Shown: piece after piece, positions 43,061-52,174 of the stretch
Layout of the letters: each line of letters starts with the position of its first letter
How positions within the stretch are numbered: the first letter of the stretch is position 1
NCBI GenBank assembly: GCA_046318415.1
Contig: JBKCUK010000005.1
Coordinates: 62,001-126,000 of the forward strand
Direction: 5' to 3'
DNA: 64,000 nt
Source: JBKCUK01 sp046318415
GTDB lineage: Bacteria > Pseudomonadota > Alphaproteobacteria > Caedimonadales > Caedimonadaceae
The notes under the pieces: model-generated
What the model was told of the DNA's origin: nothing
Seen by the model: only the letters and a program-made list of their open reading frames with translations
Database searches by the model: none
Position numbers and translations under genes: made by a program

Positions 43061-43566
43061 CAGGCTCCTCCGCTGCTGGACAAATTCTTATTTATATCAT
43101 CGCTTGGTTCTTGCAACCACCCTTGATCTGCAGCACTGCGCGCTGCGCGGCTCATCTCGAGTTTTGCAAGTTCCACAGCAACCCTTTGTTCAATGGCAAG
43201 CATCACATCATCCAGGCCTTTGTGCCCGGTTTTACGCGGACGCTGACTCAGCATGGCATTCAACTGATGCAATAGCGTTGGCGAGAGGCTACCCTCTAAT
43301 AATCCGAAACGCAACCGGTCAAGTTGCTTCAACATATCTTCACCCTGTTGCACAACCCGCTTCCGCTCCTCTTGCGCACCCGTTATTTCCTGCAGGGCCA
43401 CCAGGTCGAAGGTTTCAGAGACGGCTGCGACGCCCTCATTGGCGGGACTGGCGTCTGGGGCGTCGGCCGATGACACTTTTGCACCAAAGGCTCCAGAGCC
43501 GCGCACTTGGCGGGTGCGCCTTAAACCAGATGTTGAGACGGTGGGTGATGTTCCCTCGACCTTCAC
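43060..43566 (-). CDS. fliX: Flagellar assembly regulator FliX
   Basis: The 168-residue protein matches FliX: an N-terminal MKVEGTSP start, a disordered region, and the C-terminal LKQLDRLRFGLLEGSL, then AIEQRVAVELAKLE. In Caulobacter FliX links flagellar assembly to the sigma-54 activator FlbD. The start is GTG 43566 with AAGGGGG 8 bases upstream. It is divergent from flgI, as in Caulobacter, and followed by dksA. Confidence 0.85.
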   Translation of the reverse strand: MKVEGTSPTVSTSGLRRTRQVRGSGAFGAKVSSADAPDASPANEGVAAVSETFDLVALQEITGAQEERKRVVQQGEDMLKQLDRLRFGLLEGSLSPTLLHQLNAMLSQRPRKTGHKGLDDVMLAIEQRVAVELAKLEMSRAARSAADQGWLQEPSDDINKNLSSSGGA

Positions 43567-43603
43567 AGTGCAGCCCCCTTAAAATTGTTATGCATTAAGC
43601 CAC

Positions 43604-43620
43604 TTGGCATGGTTTTCGCA
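43604..43620 (+). promoter_or_regulatory. Sigma-54-like promoter before flgI
   Basis: TTGGCATGGTTTTCGCA places GG (43606-43607) and GC (43618-43619) exactly 12 bases apart, as in the -24/-12 consensus. The predicted transcript would begin near 43631, 17 bases before the flgI ATG. Flagellar basal-body operons of Caulobacter use sigma-54 promoters activated by FlbD with FliX, and fliX lies alongside. The -12 element has TCGC instead of TTGC. Confidence 0.55.
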
Positions 43621-43647
43621 TACTCGATTCTTGATTAACAGTTTAAC

Positions 43648-44787
43648 ATGAGTCAGCACAGCATGAGAGGACTTTTCATCAGCATTTTGATTCTTGGCTT
43701 GGTAGGTCAGCCTATGCCAGCCCATGCGGCACACCCGGTGCGGATCAAGGATGTGGCCTCGTTCCAAGGAATTAGGGACAACCAATTGGTCGGCTATGGG
43801 CTGGTGGTGGGTCTTAATGGCACCGGAGACTCTCTCAAAGACTCCCCTTATGCCCAAGAAACCATGATCAGCATGCTGGAACGCCTTGGGGTCAATGTGC
43901 GCGATAAGCTTGCCAATATGAAGTCGAAAAATGTCGCTGCTGTCATGGTGACGGCGACCTTGCCGCCCTTTTCACGGCAGGGCACCCGCATTGATGTGGC
44001 TGTTTCGGCCATTGGCACGGCAAAGGACTTGTCGGGCGGCACCTTGCTTGTGACCCCTTTGATCGGTGCAGATGGTGAGGTTTATGCGGTTGGTCAAGGC
44101 CCCGTTGCAACCGGTGGATTCAATGCCAGTGGACAATCGGGTTCTTCAGTGACTAAAGGTGTGCCTACCAGCGGACGCATCGCAAATGGAGCCATCATCG
44201 AACGCGAAATTGGCTTTGAGCTGAAAGATCTTACATCCTTTACACTCAGCCTCAAAAATCCAGATCTGACGACCGCAAAACGCATTGCCGATGCCATCAA
44301 TGCCTACACCCGGCAAACCTCAGCTATCCCCACAGACAATGCAACGGTCAAACTGACCGTCCCTGCCCGTTATGACCATAATCCCTCGGCTTTTTTAACG
44401 GACATCGAACAACTGAAGTTTATCCCCGATCAGCCTGCCAAGATTGTTATTGACGAACAAAATGGCGTCATCGTCATGGGCGAGAATGTTAAGATCTCAA
44501 CGGTGGCCATTAGCCACGGCAACCTCACCATTCGCATCACTGAAACTCCCCAGGTTTCACAACCCAACCCCTTTTCACGCAATGGCGCCACCGTAGCCGT
44601 TCCCCGCACCGAAATCACGGTCAATGAGAGCGCCGATAACAAGATTGCGCTGATGAAAGAGGGTGTCAATTTGGCTCAACTGGTTAATGGATTGAACGCC
44701 CTTGGCGTTGGCCCCCGGGATATCATTACCATCCTTCGGGCCATCAAAGCGGCCGGCGCCCTTCAAGCTGATATTGAGGTGATGTAA
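43648..44787 (+). CDS. flgI: Flagellar P-ring protein FlgI
   Basis: The 379-residue periplasmic protein forms the P-ring around the flagellar rod. A signal peptide (MRGLFISILILG to AHA) precedes VRIKDVASFQGIRDNQLVGYGLVVGL, the family's hallmark start. It ends ILRAIKAAGALQADIEV, also typical. ATG 43648 or 43663 could be the start; neither has a strong ribosome site. It opens the flagellar run and abuts flgJ. Confidence 0.97.
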   Translation: MSQHSMRGLFISILILGLVGQPMPAHAAHPVRIKDVASFQGIRDNQLVGYGLVVGLNGTGDSLKDSPYAQETMISMLERLGVNVRDKLANMKSKNVAAVMVTATLPPFSRQGTRIDVAVSAIGTAKDLSGGTLLVTPLIGADGEVYAVGQGPVATGGFNASGQSGSSVTKGVPTSGRIANGAIIEREIGFELKDLTSFTLSLKNPDLTTAKRIADAINAYTRQTSAIPTDNATVKLTVPARYDHNPSAFLTDIEQLKFIPDQPAKIVIDEQNGVIVMGENVKISTVAISHGNLTIRITETPQVSQPNPFSRNGATVAVPRTEITVNESADNKIALMKEGVNLAQLVNGLNALGVGPRDIITILRAIKAAGALQADIEVM

Positions 44788-45147
44788 ATGATAATCAAAT
44801 CCCACATCTCCTTCACCCCACAGGCGGCCCCCTCTGCCGAGCGCGCAATAGGTGAGCTCACCCCTCGTAAAGGGGCTTCTTACGAAGAAAACGAGACCCT
44901 TGCGCAGCGCTTTGTCGGCCAACTGTATGGGCGGATGTTTGATGCCCTTTTCGAGGCAAGCGAAGTCATGAAAGAAGACGGCGTTAGCCTCTTCCGTTCG
45001 ATGTTAACGGATGCCCTGGGGGATGCGGTGGCTGTCTCTCCGGCAGGACAAGAACTGGTTGATTCAGTGGTTTACCAAATGCTGACCCTGCAGGAAGGAA
45101 AACCACCCTCCCTGACCAGCTCAACTCCGCAGACAGCTGAATCATAA
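44788..45147 (+). CDS. flgJ: FlgJ-like rod-binding protein
   Basis: The 119-residue protein corresponds to the N-terminal rod-binding domain of FlgJ without the muramidase domain, the usual form in alphaproteobacteria. Typical segments are RFVGQLYGRMFDALF and MLTDALGDAVA. It guides rod assembly through the cell wall. It directly follows flgI with no gap and precedes the FlgN gene. Confidence 0.87.
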   Translation: MIIKSHISFTPQAAPSAERAIGELTPRKGASYEENETLAQRFVGQLYGRMFDALFEASEVMKEDGVSLFRSMLTDALGDAVAVSPAGQELVDSVVYQMLTLQEGKPPSLTSSTPQTAES

Positions 45148-45157
45148 GGAGGTGACC

Positions 45158-45592
45158 ATGACCCAAAGCGAAGTCTTCGATTTGACTCAACAGCTGATCA
45201 ATCTCCTTGAGAACGAGAATACCCTCCTTCGGGAAATGCGGCTCAAAGACGTGACCCACCAAACCGAGGAAAAAGAGGCGTTGTTAATACGCTATCGCCA
45301 TTTGATGACCCAAGGGGAACGCATGACGAATCTCATCAATTCCCTTGATGCAGGGCAAAAAGAAGCCCTGCGTGAGCGAACACAAAGGTTGCTTGATCTA
45401 GGAGACGAAAACCAAAAGCTGTTGAGTCGCGTCACTACCGCCAATCAGCGCTTCATTGACCGGCTGACGGGGTATTTACAAAAAAGCGCACGTCAGGTTG
45501 CAACCTACGGGCCCATGGGTCGCGCGCAAACCTCCGCATACCGTGCCATACCTGCGGTTGGCATGAGTATTGCAATGAATCAACAAATGTAA
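45158..45592 (+). CDS. flgN: FlgN-type flagellar export chaperone
   Basis: The 144-residue protein is a helical coiled coil with heptad-like N-terminal segments (LTQQLINLLENENTLLREM), consistent with FlgN, which keeps FlgK and FlgL soluble before export. Position just before flgK and flgL supports this. The start at ATG 45158 has AGGAGG five bases upstream. Sequence similarity alone would be weak. Confidence 0.78.
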   Translation: MTQSEVFDLTQQLINLLENENTLLREMRLKDVTHQTEEKEALLIRYRHLMTQGERMTNLINSLDAGQKEALRERTQRLLDLGDENQKLLSRVTTANQRFIDRLTGYLQKSARQVATYGPMGRAQTSAYRAIPAVGMSIAMNQQM

Positions 45593-45624
45593 GCCTTCAG
45601 GCAAAGGAAGCAAGGAAAAGCATC

Positions 45625-47457
45625 ATGGCCGGTGTAACAAGCAGCAGCGGACTTTTACAAGCGAGCAATGCCGCCCTGACCGGCATGAATACGGCCAGCG
45701 CGCTCATTGCTGTTTCTTCGGGTAATATTGTCAATGCCTCGACACCCAATTACACCCGCAAGGAATCCCAAGTCTCCACCAATGTGACCGGCGGGATCGT
45801 CATTGGCGTGACGGCAAATGTGCCCGAGCGAATCGTCGACGAGATTCGCATCAGCCAATTTCGGGAACAAGAGAGCAATATTCAGTATCAATCGACAAAA
45901 AACGAAATTTTAGGCGTCATTACGCAAGGTTTTGGACGCCCAGGAGATGGGCGCTCTCTAGGTAACCTTGCTGCCAAGGTGATGAATTCGGCTGGTGCTT
46001 TGGCACTCTCACCCGAGTCTGATGCCCTCAAAAATGAATTTCTAACGGATCTAAAGGTCTATACACAAAGCATCAATAAGGTTGCAGATAATATCCAGGC
46101 CATGCGGACCCAATGCGAGTCTGGAATTAATGATATGGTGATGACTTTCAACAGCCAACTTGAGATTGTTCAACGTCTGAACCAGGAGATCGCCCGAAAC
46201 GCAGCGCAAGGTCTTGCCATCGGTGATTTTGAGGACCAGAGGGATACGGCCCTGCTGAAGATTTCATCCATGATGAATATTAATGTCATTAAAATGGACA
46301 ATGGTGAAGTCACAGTACAAACCTCATCTGGCATGCCATTAGTCCAGGGTTCGGCCTCAGAGGTAACCTTTTCGCCTGCAACAGTCATGGATGCGGGCAT
46401 CAAATATGACCCCACATTGCCGGGCTCACTTTCCGGCTTGATGGTCAACAATGTGGATATCACAAAATACATTCGAACTGGCTCTATGGCCGCTTACTTT
46501 GAGTTACGCGATTCGATTTTACCAAAAATCCAGAAAGATATAGACACCCTTGCCGAGCAAGTCCGAGATCAACTCAATGCCATCCACAACCAAGGCGCCG
46601 GTTATCCAACGCGCTCGAGCATGACAGGAACGCGAAGGATTGCAAATACGGGCGACCCTTTCACAGGAACTGGCACCCTTCGTTTAGCCGTTGTCAACAA
46701 TACAAACCGACAGGTGGTTGAATTTGTTGATATTGATCTGACGACGACCACGAACCATGCGGCTGTCGTAGGTGCAATTAACGCCGGTCTTACCCAGGGA
46801 ATTGCAAGTTGGAATAGCGAGGGTCAACTCAATCTTGCTCTTACCGACCCCACCCAAAACTATGGTTTTGCCATGGTCTCTGTAGGGGCCAGCGCAGTTG
46901 AAACCACCACGGGACTTGGGTTTTCCCATTATTACGGTCTAAACGATTTACTGGTGAACAAAAGTCGCTATATCCAGGATGGCAATCCCATCGGCAATAG
47001 CGGTCTTGCGAATGACTTAAGTGTTAATAGTGCCTTTCTTCAGAGTTCCTCAGCAATCTCACGCGGGGTACTCAATGATGCGCCCACCCTTGCGATTGGC
47101 GAACCTGCGGTTACTGCGGGTGATAGCCGTATCATTTCCGCACTTGCCAATAAATTTAAAGCAAACTTGGCTTTTCCTGCTGGGGGTAATTTAACACCTC
47201 GCTCAACCAGCTTTATCGATTATGCCAACGAGATGATCGGCGTGACGGCCCTGATGACCAATGATGCCGCCACGTTGGCAGCGGCCGAGGAAGACATTCA
47301 AAAACAGCTTGAGACAACGATTGGGGCCATCAGCGGCGTGAACATACAAGAAGAGCTCGCCAAAATGATGAATTGGCAGCGCCTGTACATCACCTCGGTT
47401 CAGGTCAGCCGTGTAGCCCAAGATGTGATGGACCAGCTTCTGAAGTTAGGAGGTTAA
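45625..47457 (+). CDS. flgK: Flagellar hook-associated protein 1 FlgK
   Basis: The 610-residue protein has the N-terminal hook/rod domain (ASNAALTGMNTASALIAVSS, then NIVNASTPNYTRKE) and the C-terminal helix ending RVAQDVMDQLLKLGG, which pack together in the junction. The middle region is variable, as expected. It caps the hook and links it to the filament junction. Its end is 2 bases from flgL. Confidence 0.95.
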   Translation: MAGVTSSSGLLQASNAALTGMNTASALIAVSSGNIVNASTPNYTRKESQVSTNVTGGIVIGVTANVPERIVDEIRISQFREQESNIQYQSTKNEILGVITQGFGRPGDGRSLGNLAAKVMNSAGALALSPESDALKNEFLTDLKVYTQSINKVADNIQAMRTQCESGINDMVMTFNSQLEIVQRLNQEIARNAAQGLAIGDFEDQRDTALLKISSMMNINVIKMDNGEVTVQTSSGMPLVQGSASEVTFSPATVMDAGIKYDPTLPGSLSGLMVNNVDITKYIRTGSMAAYFELRDSILPKIQKDIDTLAEQVRDQLNAIHNQGAGYPTRSSMTGTRRIANTGDPFTGTGTLRLAVVNNTNRQVVEFVDIDLTTTTNHAAVVGAINAGLTQGIASWNSEGQLNLALTDPTQNYGFAMVSVGASAVETTTGLGFSHYYGLNDLLVNKSRYIQDGNPIGNSGLANDLSVNSAFLQSSSAISRGVLNDAPTLAIGEPAVTAGDSRIISALANKFKANLAFPAGGNLTPRSTSFIDYANEMIGVTALMTNDAATLAAAEEDIQKQLETTIGAISGVNIQEELAKMMNWQRLYITSVQVSRVAQDVMDQLLKLGG

Positions 47458-47459
47458 TT

Positions 47460-48386
47460 ATGATAGCACGTGTCGGTGATCTTGCTCAGTTTACAACACT
47501 GACCAGCCAACAACAGCGTGTTCAAGGGAAGGCAGACTTGGCCGCCCAGAAAATGACCAGTGGCATGGCTGCAAATAACTACAAAGACATGGCGAAACAA
47601 GCAAGAACGTACCTTAACTATGATGCGGATGTCAGTCGGATTGATCAGTACCGCACGAATATTAAGCTCACCCAAAGTCGTCTGGAATTGACGTACTATA
47701 GCTTGACGCAATCCATCGATTTTTTAACCGATTATGCACGCGAAGTGACATCGGCCCTTGACCCTACGGCACCCCACACGGAATTCAATCAAATCAGTAC
47801 CAACATTCTCAATGCCATCGCACGCTCCTTCAACGCGCGAGATGGTGAGCGCCGCGCCCTTTTTTCAGGCTCTATGACCGACCAAGATCCCATTGATCTA
47901 TCCCTTCTGCCGCATCCAACACTCAATTCCTTGCCTGATTACACCTATTACCAAGGCGATTCAGTCACATTAACGGCAGAAATCGATGAGGGTTCTCCCT
48001 TTGCCTATAACGTTCTTGGGAATGCAGGGGGGATTGAAAAGGCACTTCGAGCGATTAAGTTCGGCACAACAGCGCAGCCCAATGGTGACGTCACCTCTGT
48101 TGATTTCCAGAAGTTGCAGGAATCCCTCAAATTGACGCAAGAAGCGATTGCCGATCTTTCAACCCTTCGCGCTAACACAGGGTACAACTTGAAGCAGTTA
48201 GAGAAAGCGGACGAATTGCACATGAATGACAGACAGTTTCGCGTTCAGCAAAGGTCGGATTTGGGCGAGGCGGATATTACCGAGGCTTTTTATGAACTTA
48301 CCATGGCGCAAACCCACCTAACAGCTGCGGCATATACCATCCAAAACACGCTCTCAACGGAAGGTTTGCTTCGCTTCATGCGCTAA
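47460..48386 (+). CDS. flgL: Flagellar hook-associated protein 3 FlgL
   Basis: The 308-residue flagellin-like protein has the N-terminal helix with LTSQQQRVQGKADLAAQKM and the C-terminal coiled region (TEAFYELTMAQTHLTAAAYT). It joins the hook to the filament with FlgK. The start at 47460 has AGGAGG about 7 bases upstream; an upstream in-frame extension to 47373 lies inside flgK and is not needed. Confidence 0.92.
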   Translation: MIARVGDLAQFTTLTSQQQRVQGKADLAAQKMTSGMAANNYKDMAKQARTYLNYDADVSRIDQYRTNIKLTQSRLELTYYSLTQSIDFLTDYAREVTSALDPTAPHTEFNQISTNILNAIARSFNARDGERRALFSGSMTDQDPIDLSLLPHPTLNSLPDYTYYQGDSVTLTAEIDEGSPFAYNVLGNAGGIEKALRAIKFGTTAQPNGDVTSVDFQKLQESLKLTQEAIADLSTLRANTGYNLKQLEKADELHMNDRQFRVQQRSDLGEADITEAFYELTMAQTHLTAAAYTIQNTLSTEGLLRFMR

Positions 48387-48418
48387 ACTTTGACCCCAAG
48401 AAGAAAGGGACCCCCGCG

Positions 48419-48916
48419 ATGCAACTTACACCCGAACAAGATGGATCAACACAACAAAGTTGGACACCGGCACTTGATGACAATCCTCAGGGCACACAAA
48501 TCCTCTTCAATACCGGGCTTCTGGCGTTTCAAGCCTATCGCCATTATTACTTGTGCGCTTTTCCAAAAATCGAATTCGCACCATTGATGCTGTTAAAGTG
48601 CCTTGAGCGCAAGGAATTAGGCTTTTTACTCTATCCCCTAGATACCAACAGTGAGATCCGCCTCACCGCTGAAGACATACAAGAAATTGGCGACAGAACG
48701 GGCATGGATGTGAGCAATATAGAGATTTTTCTCGTTGTCACAGCCCATCAGGGTCAGACCGCAACCCACTTCACGGTCAATAAACGTGCCCCCGTGATCG
48801 TTGACGTGACCACCCAAAATGCGGTGCAGGTGGTGCTGAGCAATGCCGAATATGCCTTTGAGACGGCCCTGCCAAAGCTATCAGACGAGATTGCTCGACG
48901 CCGCAGGGCCTTGTGA
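48419..48916 (+). CDS. fliW: FliW-type flagellin assembly factor
   Basis: The 165-residue protein shows the FliW layout: ILFNTGLLAFQAYRHYYL near residue 28, then ELGFLLYPL and the C-terminal VNKRAPVIVD with AVQVVLSN. FliW binds flagellin and the translational regulator CsrA. It is 32 bases after flgL. No csrA gene is nearby, so the partner must be elsewhere or absent. Confidence 0.83.
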   Translation: MQLTPEQDGSTQQSWTPALDDNPQGTQILFNTGLLAFQAYRHYYLCAFPKIEFAPLMLLKCLERKELGFLLYPLDTNSEIRLTAEDIQEIGDRTGMDVSNIEIFLVVTAHQGQTATHFTVNKRAPVIVDVTTQNAVQVVLSNAEYAFETALPKLSDEIARRRRAL

Positions 48917-48974
48917 GGGACCGGAGGGCGTGGCATGCTGAAATTGTGTCGACAAGAAAAATAAAGAACTCACC

Positions 48975-50609
48975 ATGCTGATTTACCGTGTCATTCGCCT
49001 TTTACCCGTGTTTGGTCTTGTGTATGCAACGTCCGCTTATGGTGTGGATGGGGGACAGGCTCCGACAGAATATGCCAAGGCCATGTTGAAAGAGCGCCTC
49101 GAGAAAAATCCCGTGGCCATCTCTGCCCAGCACACGGCCCTTAAAAAATTTTACAAAAGCCGTGACTACCAATTGGCATGGACCACATCCGCAGGTGAAA
49201 ATGCAGCTTGTTCTGGTGCTTTGGTCGCGGCCATTCAAAATGCAGACACCCATGGGCTGGAGGCCGAGGATTATGCGGCACTGATTGCCCGTTTTGAACA
49301 AACGCCTGCGTCAAGCCAAGATCCAGCCCAGCTTATGGAAAGGGACGTGGCCCTCACCGAGGCCGCCCTTCGATATATTGGCGATCTTGGTGGCGCCAGA
49401 CTGAATCCCAAGTCCATCAATAAGGAACTTTTTATCAACCCAGATCCCATCAATGCCGATGCCGCCCTCACGAAGGGGGCTTCCAGTCAAGACTGTGGCT
49501 GGGTTGAGGCGTTGGCGCCACAAACAAAAGATTACGCTGCCCTCAGATCCCACCTGGCAGAGTTGCGGGCGCGAGAAAAACAGAACATTCCCCAGTCACC
49601 CCTGGTTTTGCACAAAGGCGAGACCTTGGAAAAGGGGGAACAAAATGAGCGCATCGATGTCCTCAAGGCGCGTCTCGTGCAGGAGGGATATTTATCCCCT
49701 GAGGCGGCAAAAATTGCCGCCTTTGATGAGGCGACTTTTGAGGCCGTTAAGCGCTTCCAAGTGGAACACGGTATCGAACCGGATGGCGTCGTTGGCCCCT
49801 CAACGGCAGAGCGCCTCAATCAAACCATTGCTGACCGCATCAAACAAGTTATCGTGAGTATGGAACGCCAACGGTGGCTTCCGCGGAATATGGGAGAGCG
49901 ATACATCATGGTAAATATCGCAGGCTTTTATCTTGAGGCCTATGAACGGGGGCAAAAGGCCTTTGACATGCGGGTTGTCATCGGCAGAAAGTATCGCCGC
50001 ACCCCGGTTTTTTCCTCGATTATCAACCAGGTCCGCTTCAACCCACCATGGAATGTGCCATCTGGCATCTATCACAAAGATAAACTGCCCAAGATTCGCC
50101 GCGACCCCAGCTTCATCAACCGCAGTAACTTTATTGTGCGGGACAGTGCCGGCAATCGTGTTGACCCCGCAGCCGTGGATTGGGCGAATGAGGGTGGATC
50201 CTATCGTCTGACCCAATTACCCGGGGAAAAAAATGCCTTGGGCAAAGTTCGCCTGAACATCGTCAATCCATTTGACGTGTACATGCATGGTACACCAGAT
50301 CAAAACCTCTTTGATAAGGCCGTGCGAAATTACAGCTCTGGGTGTATTCGCCTTGAACATCCTGAAGATGTGGCCGTTTTCGTGCTCAATGATCCAGTGA
50401 AGTGGCCCAAAGAGGTGGTGCTTCAAAATATGGAAGGGACGACCACACGTAATGTGAACTTGACGCATCCCGTCAATGTTCACATCACCTACTCGACCGT
50501 TTGGATGGACAACGCAGGCAAGCTTCGCATCGTGCCCGATATTTACGGCCAGGATCAACAGATATGGCAAGCCTTACTTGAGCGTCAGCAAAAGGCAAAG
50601 AAATCATAA
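48975..50609 (+). CDS. Murein L,D-transpeptidase (YcbB-like)
   Basis: The 544-residue exported protein begins with a signal peptide (MLIYRVIRLLPVFGLVYATSAYG). It has an N-terminal scaffold domain, a peptidoglycan-binding domain near residues 215-275 (FEAVKRFQVEHGIEPDGVVG) and the YkuD catalytic domain. The active-site motif is HGTPDQN, then SSGCIRLEHPED with the catalytic Cys. It crosslinks peptidoglycan (3-3 links) in the periplasm. It is after the flagellar genes but unlikely to be flagellar. Confidence 0.92.
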   Translation: MLIYRVIRLLPVFGLVYATSAYGVDGGQAPTEYAKAMLKERLEKNPVAISAQHTALKKFYKSRDYQLAWTTSAGENAACSGALVAAIQNADTHGLEAEDYAALIARFEQTPASSQDPAQLMERDVALTEAALRYIGDLGGARLNPKSINKELFINPDPINADAALTKGASSQDCGWVEALAPQTKDYAALRSHLAELRAREKQNIPQSPLVLHKGETLEKGEQNERIDVLKARLVQEGYLSPEAAKIAAFDEATFEAVKRFQVEHGIEPDGVVGPSTAERLNQTIADRIKQVIVSMERQRWLPRNMGERYIMVNIAGFYLEAYERGQKAFDMRVVIGRKYRRTPVFSSIINQVRFNPPWNVPSGIYHKDKLPKIRRDPSFINRSNFIVRDSAGNRVDPAAVDWANEGGSYRLTQLPGEKNALGKVRLNIVNPFDVYMHGTPDQNLFDKAVRNYSSGCIRLEHPEDVAVFVLNDPVKWPKEVVLQNMEGTTTRNVNLTHPVNVHITYSTVWMDNAGKLRIVPDIYGQDQQIWQALLERQQKAKKS

Positions 50610-50650
50610 GGGCCACGCTCCGGGGGGGCACTTCGAAGACAGCCCAGCTT

Positions 50651-50893
50651 TCAACGCTTCAGCTTTGTCTTCTTAGCTTCTTGTGAAAGCGCCCTGATTT
50701 GCACGAAAGTGTGAACGGCAAGCAGTGTTATGGCCCCCTTGAGGGCGATGTCCGCAAGAACACATTCCGCCCCGTTAGCGCCACACCAGTAACCAAGGGT
50801 ATCAGCTTCCAAAAGGCAAGACATGGGTGCCAGAACGGCCAAACTGATCAAAAAAATGCACCTGACTAGGTTCATCACCGATTTTTTGCACAA
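50651..50893 (-). CDS. Membrane-protein C-terminal half, probably frameshifted from the gene upstream
   Basis: This 80-residue frame starts inside the preceding gene and contains a hydrophobic helix (CIFLISLAVLAPMSCLL), a Cys-containing loop (YWCGANGAECVLAD) and a second helix (GAITLLAVHTFVQI). The same layout (helix, CGEDKQPC loop, helix) forms the C-terminus of the 146-residue protein at 51233. The frame therefore looks like the missing end of the 50802-51236 gene, separated by a shift at the A6 run (50882-50887). It could also be independently translated from its own ATG. Confidence 0.6.
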   Translation of the reverse strand: MCKKSVMNLVRCIFLISLAVLAPMSCLLEADTLGYWCGANGAECVLADIALKGAITLLAVHTFVQIRALSQEAKKTKLKR

Positions 50894-51236
50894 GTCGCAC
50901 CAAGAAGTTGGGTTGGCGCGGTTGCTCGTCGATCAGGGCCGCTTGTTCTTGAACGAATGGCTCCTGCGATAAGGTTGGTGAGATTGACGTTTTGGAAGCA
51001 GGTTTAGTTTTCGAAGATGGACGAGAGTCCACCCTCAAGGAGCCGTGCCCATCGCGCTCCCCTCTGGACTGCAATTTTTTTATGTTTTGAGGGCGTGGTA
51101 GGCGACAAGAAGGCGCCTCATCGATTTCCTCCACCGCAACAACCGAATGCGATGCCTCAAGGGTAGACGAAGGGAGAGCCCAAGAGCCTGTGAGGGCGAG
51201 GACCATGACCCATAAACGCGCCATCTGTGCCCTCAT
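50802..51236 (-). CDS. Exported protein, N-terminal part of a frameshifted paralogue
   Basis: The 144-residue frame has a signal peptide (MRAQMARLWVMVLALTGSWALP) and an APSCRLPRP segment that parallels LGSCRLARTG in the next gene upstream. After PNFLVRLVQK the similarity to that paralogue continues in a different frame (50651-50893). It starts within a 4-base overlap with the gene upstream. A +1 shift at the A6 run would restore a protein of about 195 residues. It may be a mutation, sequencing error or recoding site. Confidence 0.65.
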   Translation of the reverse strand: MRAQMARLWVMVLALTGSWALPSSTLEASHSVVAVEEIDEAPSCRLPRPQNIKKLQSRGERDGHGSLRVDSRPSSKTKPASKTSISPTLSQEPFVQEQAALIDEQPRQPNFLVRLVQKIGDEPSQVHFFDQFGRSGTHVLPFGS

Positions 51237-51673
51237 ACATTTGCAAGATTGCGATCACGAACGTAGCGATACCCAAGAATTGCCAAGAGAAAAAGTCCCG
51301 TTTTCACCCTGAAAGCCATGGCGTAGCAGGGCTGTTTATCCTCGCCGCAGGTATCGAAAGCTTGTGATGGAATCGCAGCACATAGGTTACCCACCACAAG
51401 CAAAAAGGAGACAATGGTATAAAGCCGCGTGGAGGGCTGACGCATCAGGCGCAAGATGAAGTTTTCTTCATGGCCAAATCCGGCGTGAGCCATGGCAGGA
51501 CGTGGCCCTTGATTTCCGAAATCAAAATCCACTCCAGTGCGCGCAAGACGACATGAGCCAAGCTGTGGAACCTGTTGCACCTCCTCGTCTGCCATAATTT
51601 TTTGGTGGGTCGCCATTGAGAACATCGGTGCCAACCATAATGTCGCCACAAACAGGGCTTTGGATAATTTCAT
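51233..51673 (-). CDS. Exported or membrane protein of unknown function, 146 aa
   Basis: A signal peptide (MKLSKALFVATLWLAPMFSMA) is followed by a soluble part with LGSCRLARTG, then NFILRLMRQ and two hydrophobic helices (TIVSFLLVVGNLCA and VKTGLFLLAILGY) flanking a Cys-rich loop (DTCGEDKQPC). It is intact and appears paralogous to the frameshifted pair downstream. AAGGA lies 8 bases before its ATG and a good promoter lies upstream. Function unknown. Confidence 0.75.
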   Translation of the reverse strand: MKLSKALFVATLWLAPMFSMATHQKIMADEEVQQVPQLGSCRLARTGVDFDFGNQGPRPAMAHAGFGHEENFILRLMRQPSTRLYTIVSFLLVVGNLCAAIPSQAFDTCGEDKQPCYAMAFRVKTGLFLLAILGYRYVRDRNLANV

Positions 51674-51704
51674 CGATCTATTCCTTCACCTGAAAAATAA
51701 AATC

Positions 51705-51733
51705 CTTATAGGCAAATCCAGCCTGAATTGCAA
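51705..51733 (-). promoter_or_regulatory. Sigma-70-type promoter of the 51673 operon
   Basis: TTGCAA (51733-51728) and TATAAG (51710-51705) are separated by exactly 17 bases on the minus strand, 32 bases before the ATG. The -10 matches five of six consensus bases and the -35 four of six. The remaining intergenic DNA to 52174 (AT-rich, about 440 bases) shows no gene or RNA that I can support. Confidence 0.6.
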
Positions 51734-52174
51734 TGCACAAGAAAGCCTGCCTCGAATTTTATGATCTTGTTTGCCGCGACACCTTCCTGGAACCCAGACA
51801 ATAGAAAGGGGTGACGCGACATTGCTAAGGTGATCTTAAGATCGCAACAATGACAGAAAGAAGTGATTTAACAGGCACTTAAAAGACGCTAGAGTCCTAT
51901 TTGTTGAGTGTGGATAATCTTCGCACAACCACTCCATCCTTGGCAGGCATGCCACCCCGCCAATCCATGACAGAAATTTATTTTTAATGGGCAAAAGCGT
52001 TGCTTGAAAGTAACACATTTGGGCTAAATCAATATGTTTTAGCCAAAAATTTGATATAAATTTTAAGATCCATATACTGAAAAATTTGAATTTTAGACCT
52101 TTTCCGATAGCCTCCTTCGCGTTATGGTAATGTCATTAAAGAATTAGAAACCAAACGTCCGAGGGTAAAGTCAC

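Noticed and set aside
43621..43648. CtrA site in TTAACAGTTTAAC before flgI
   Set aside because: The TTAA halves are only 4 bases apart, not 7, so it does not fit the consensus.
51734..52174. Possible small gene or RNA in the long AT-rich gap
   Set aside because: The short open frames lack ribosome sites, and no tRNA-like or riboswitch-like structure was visible.
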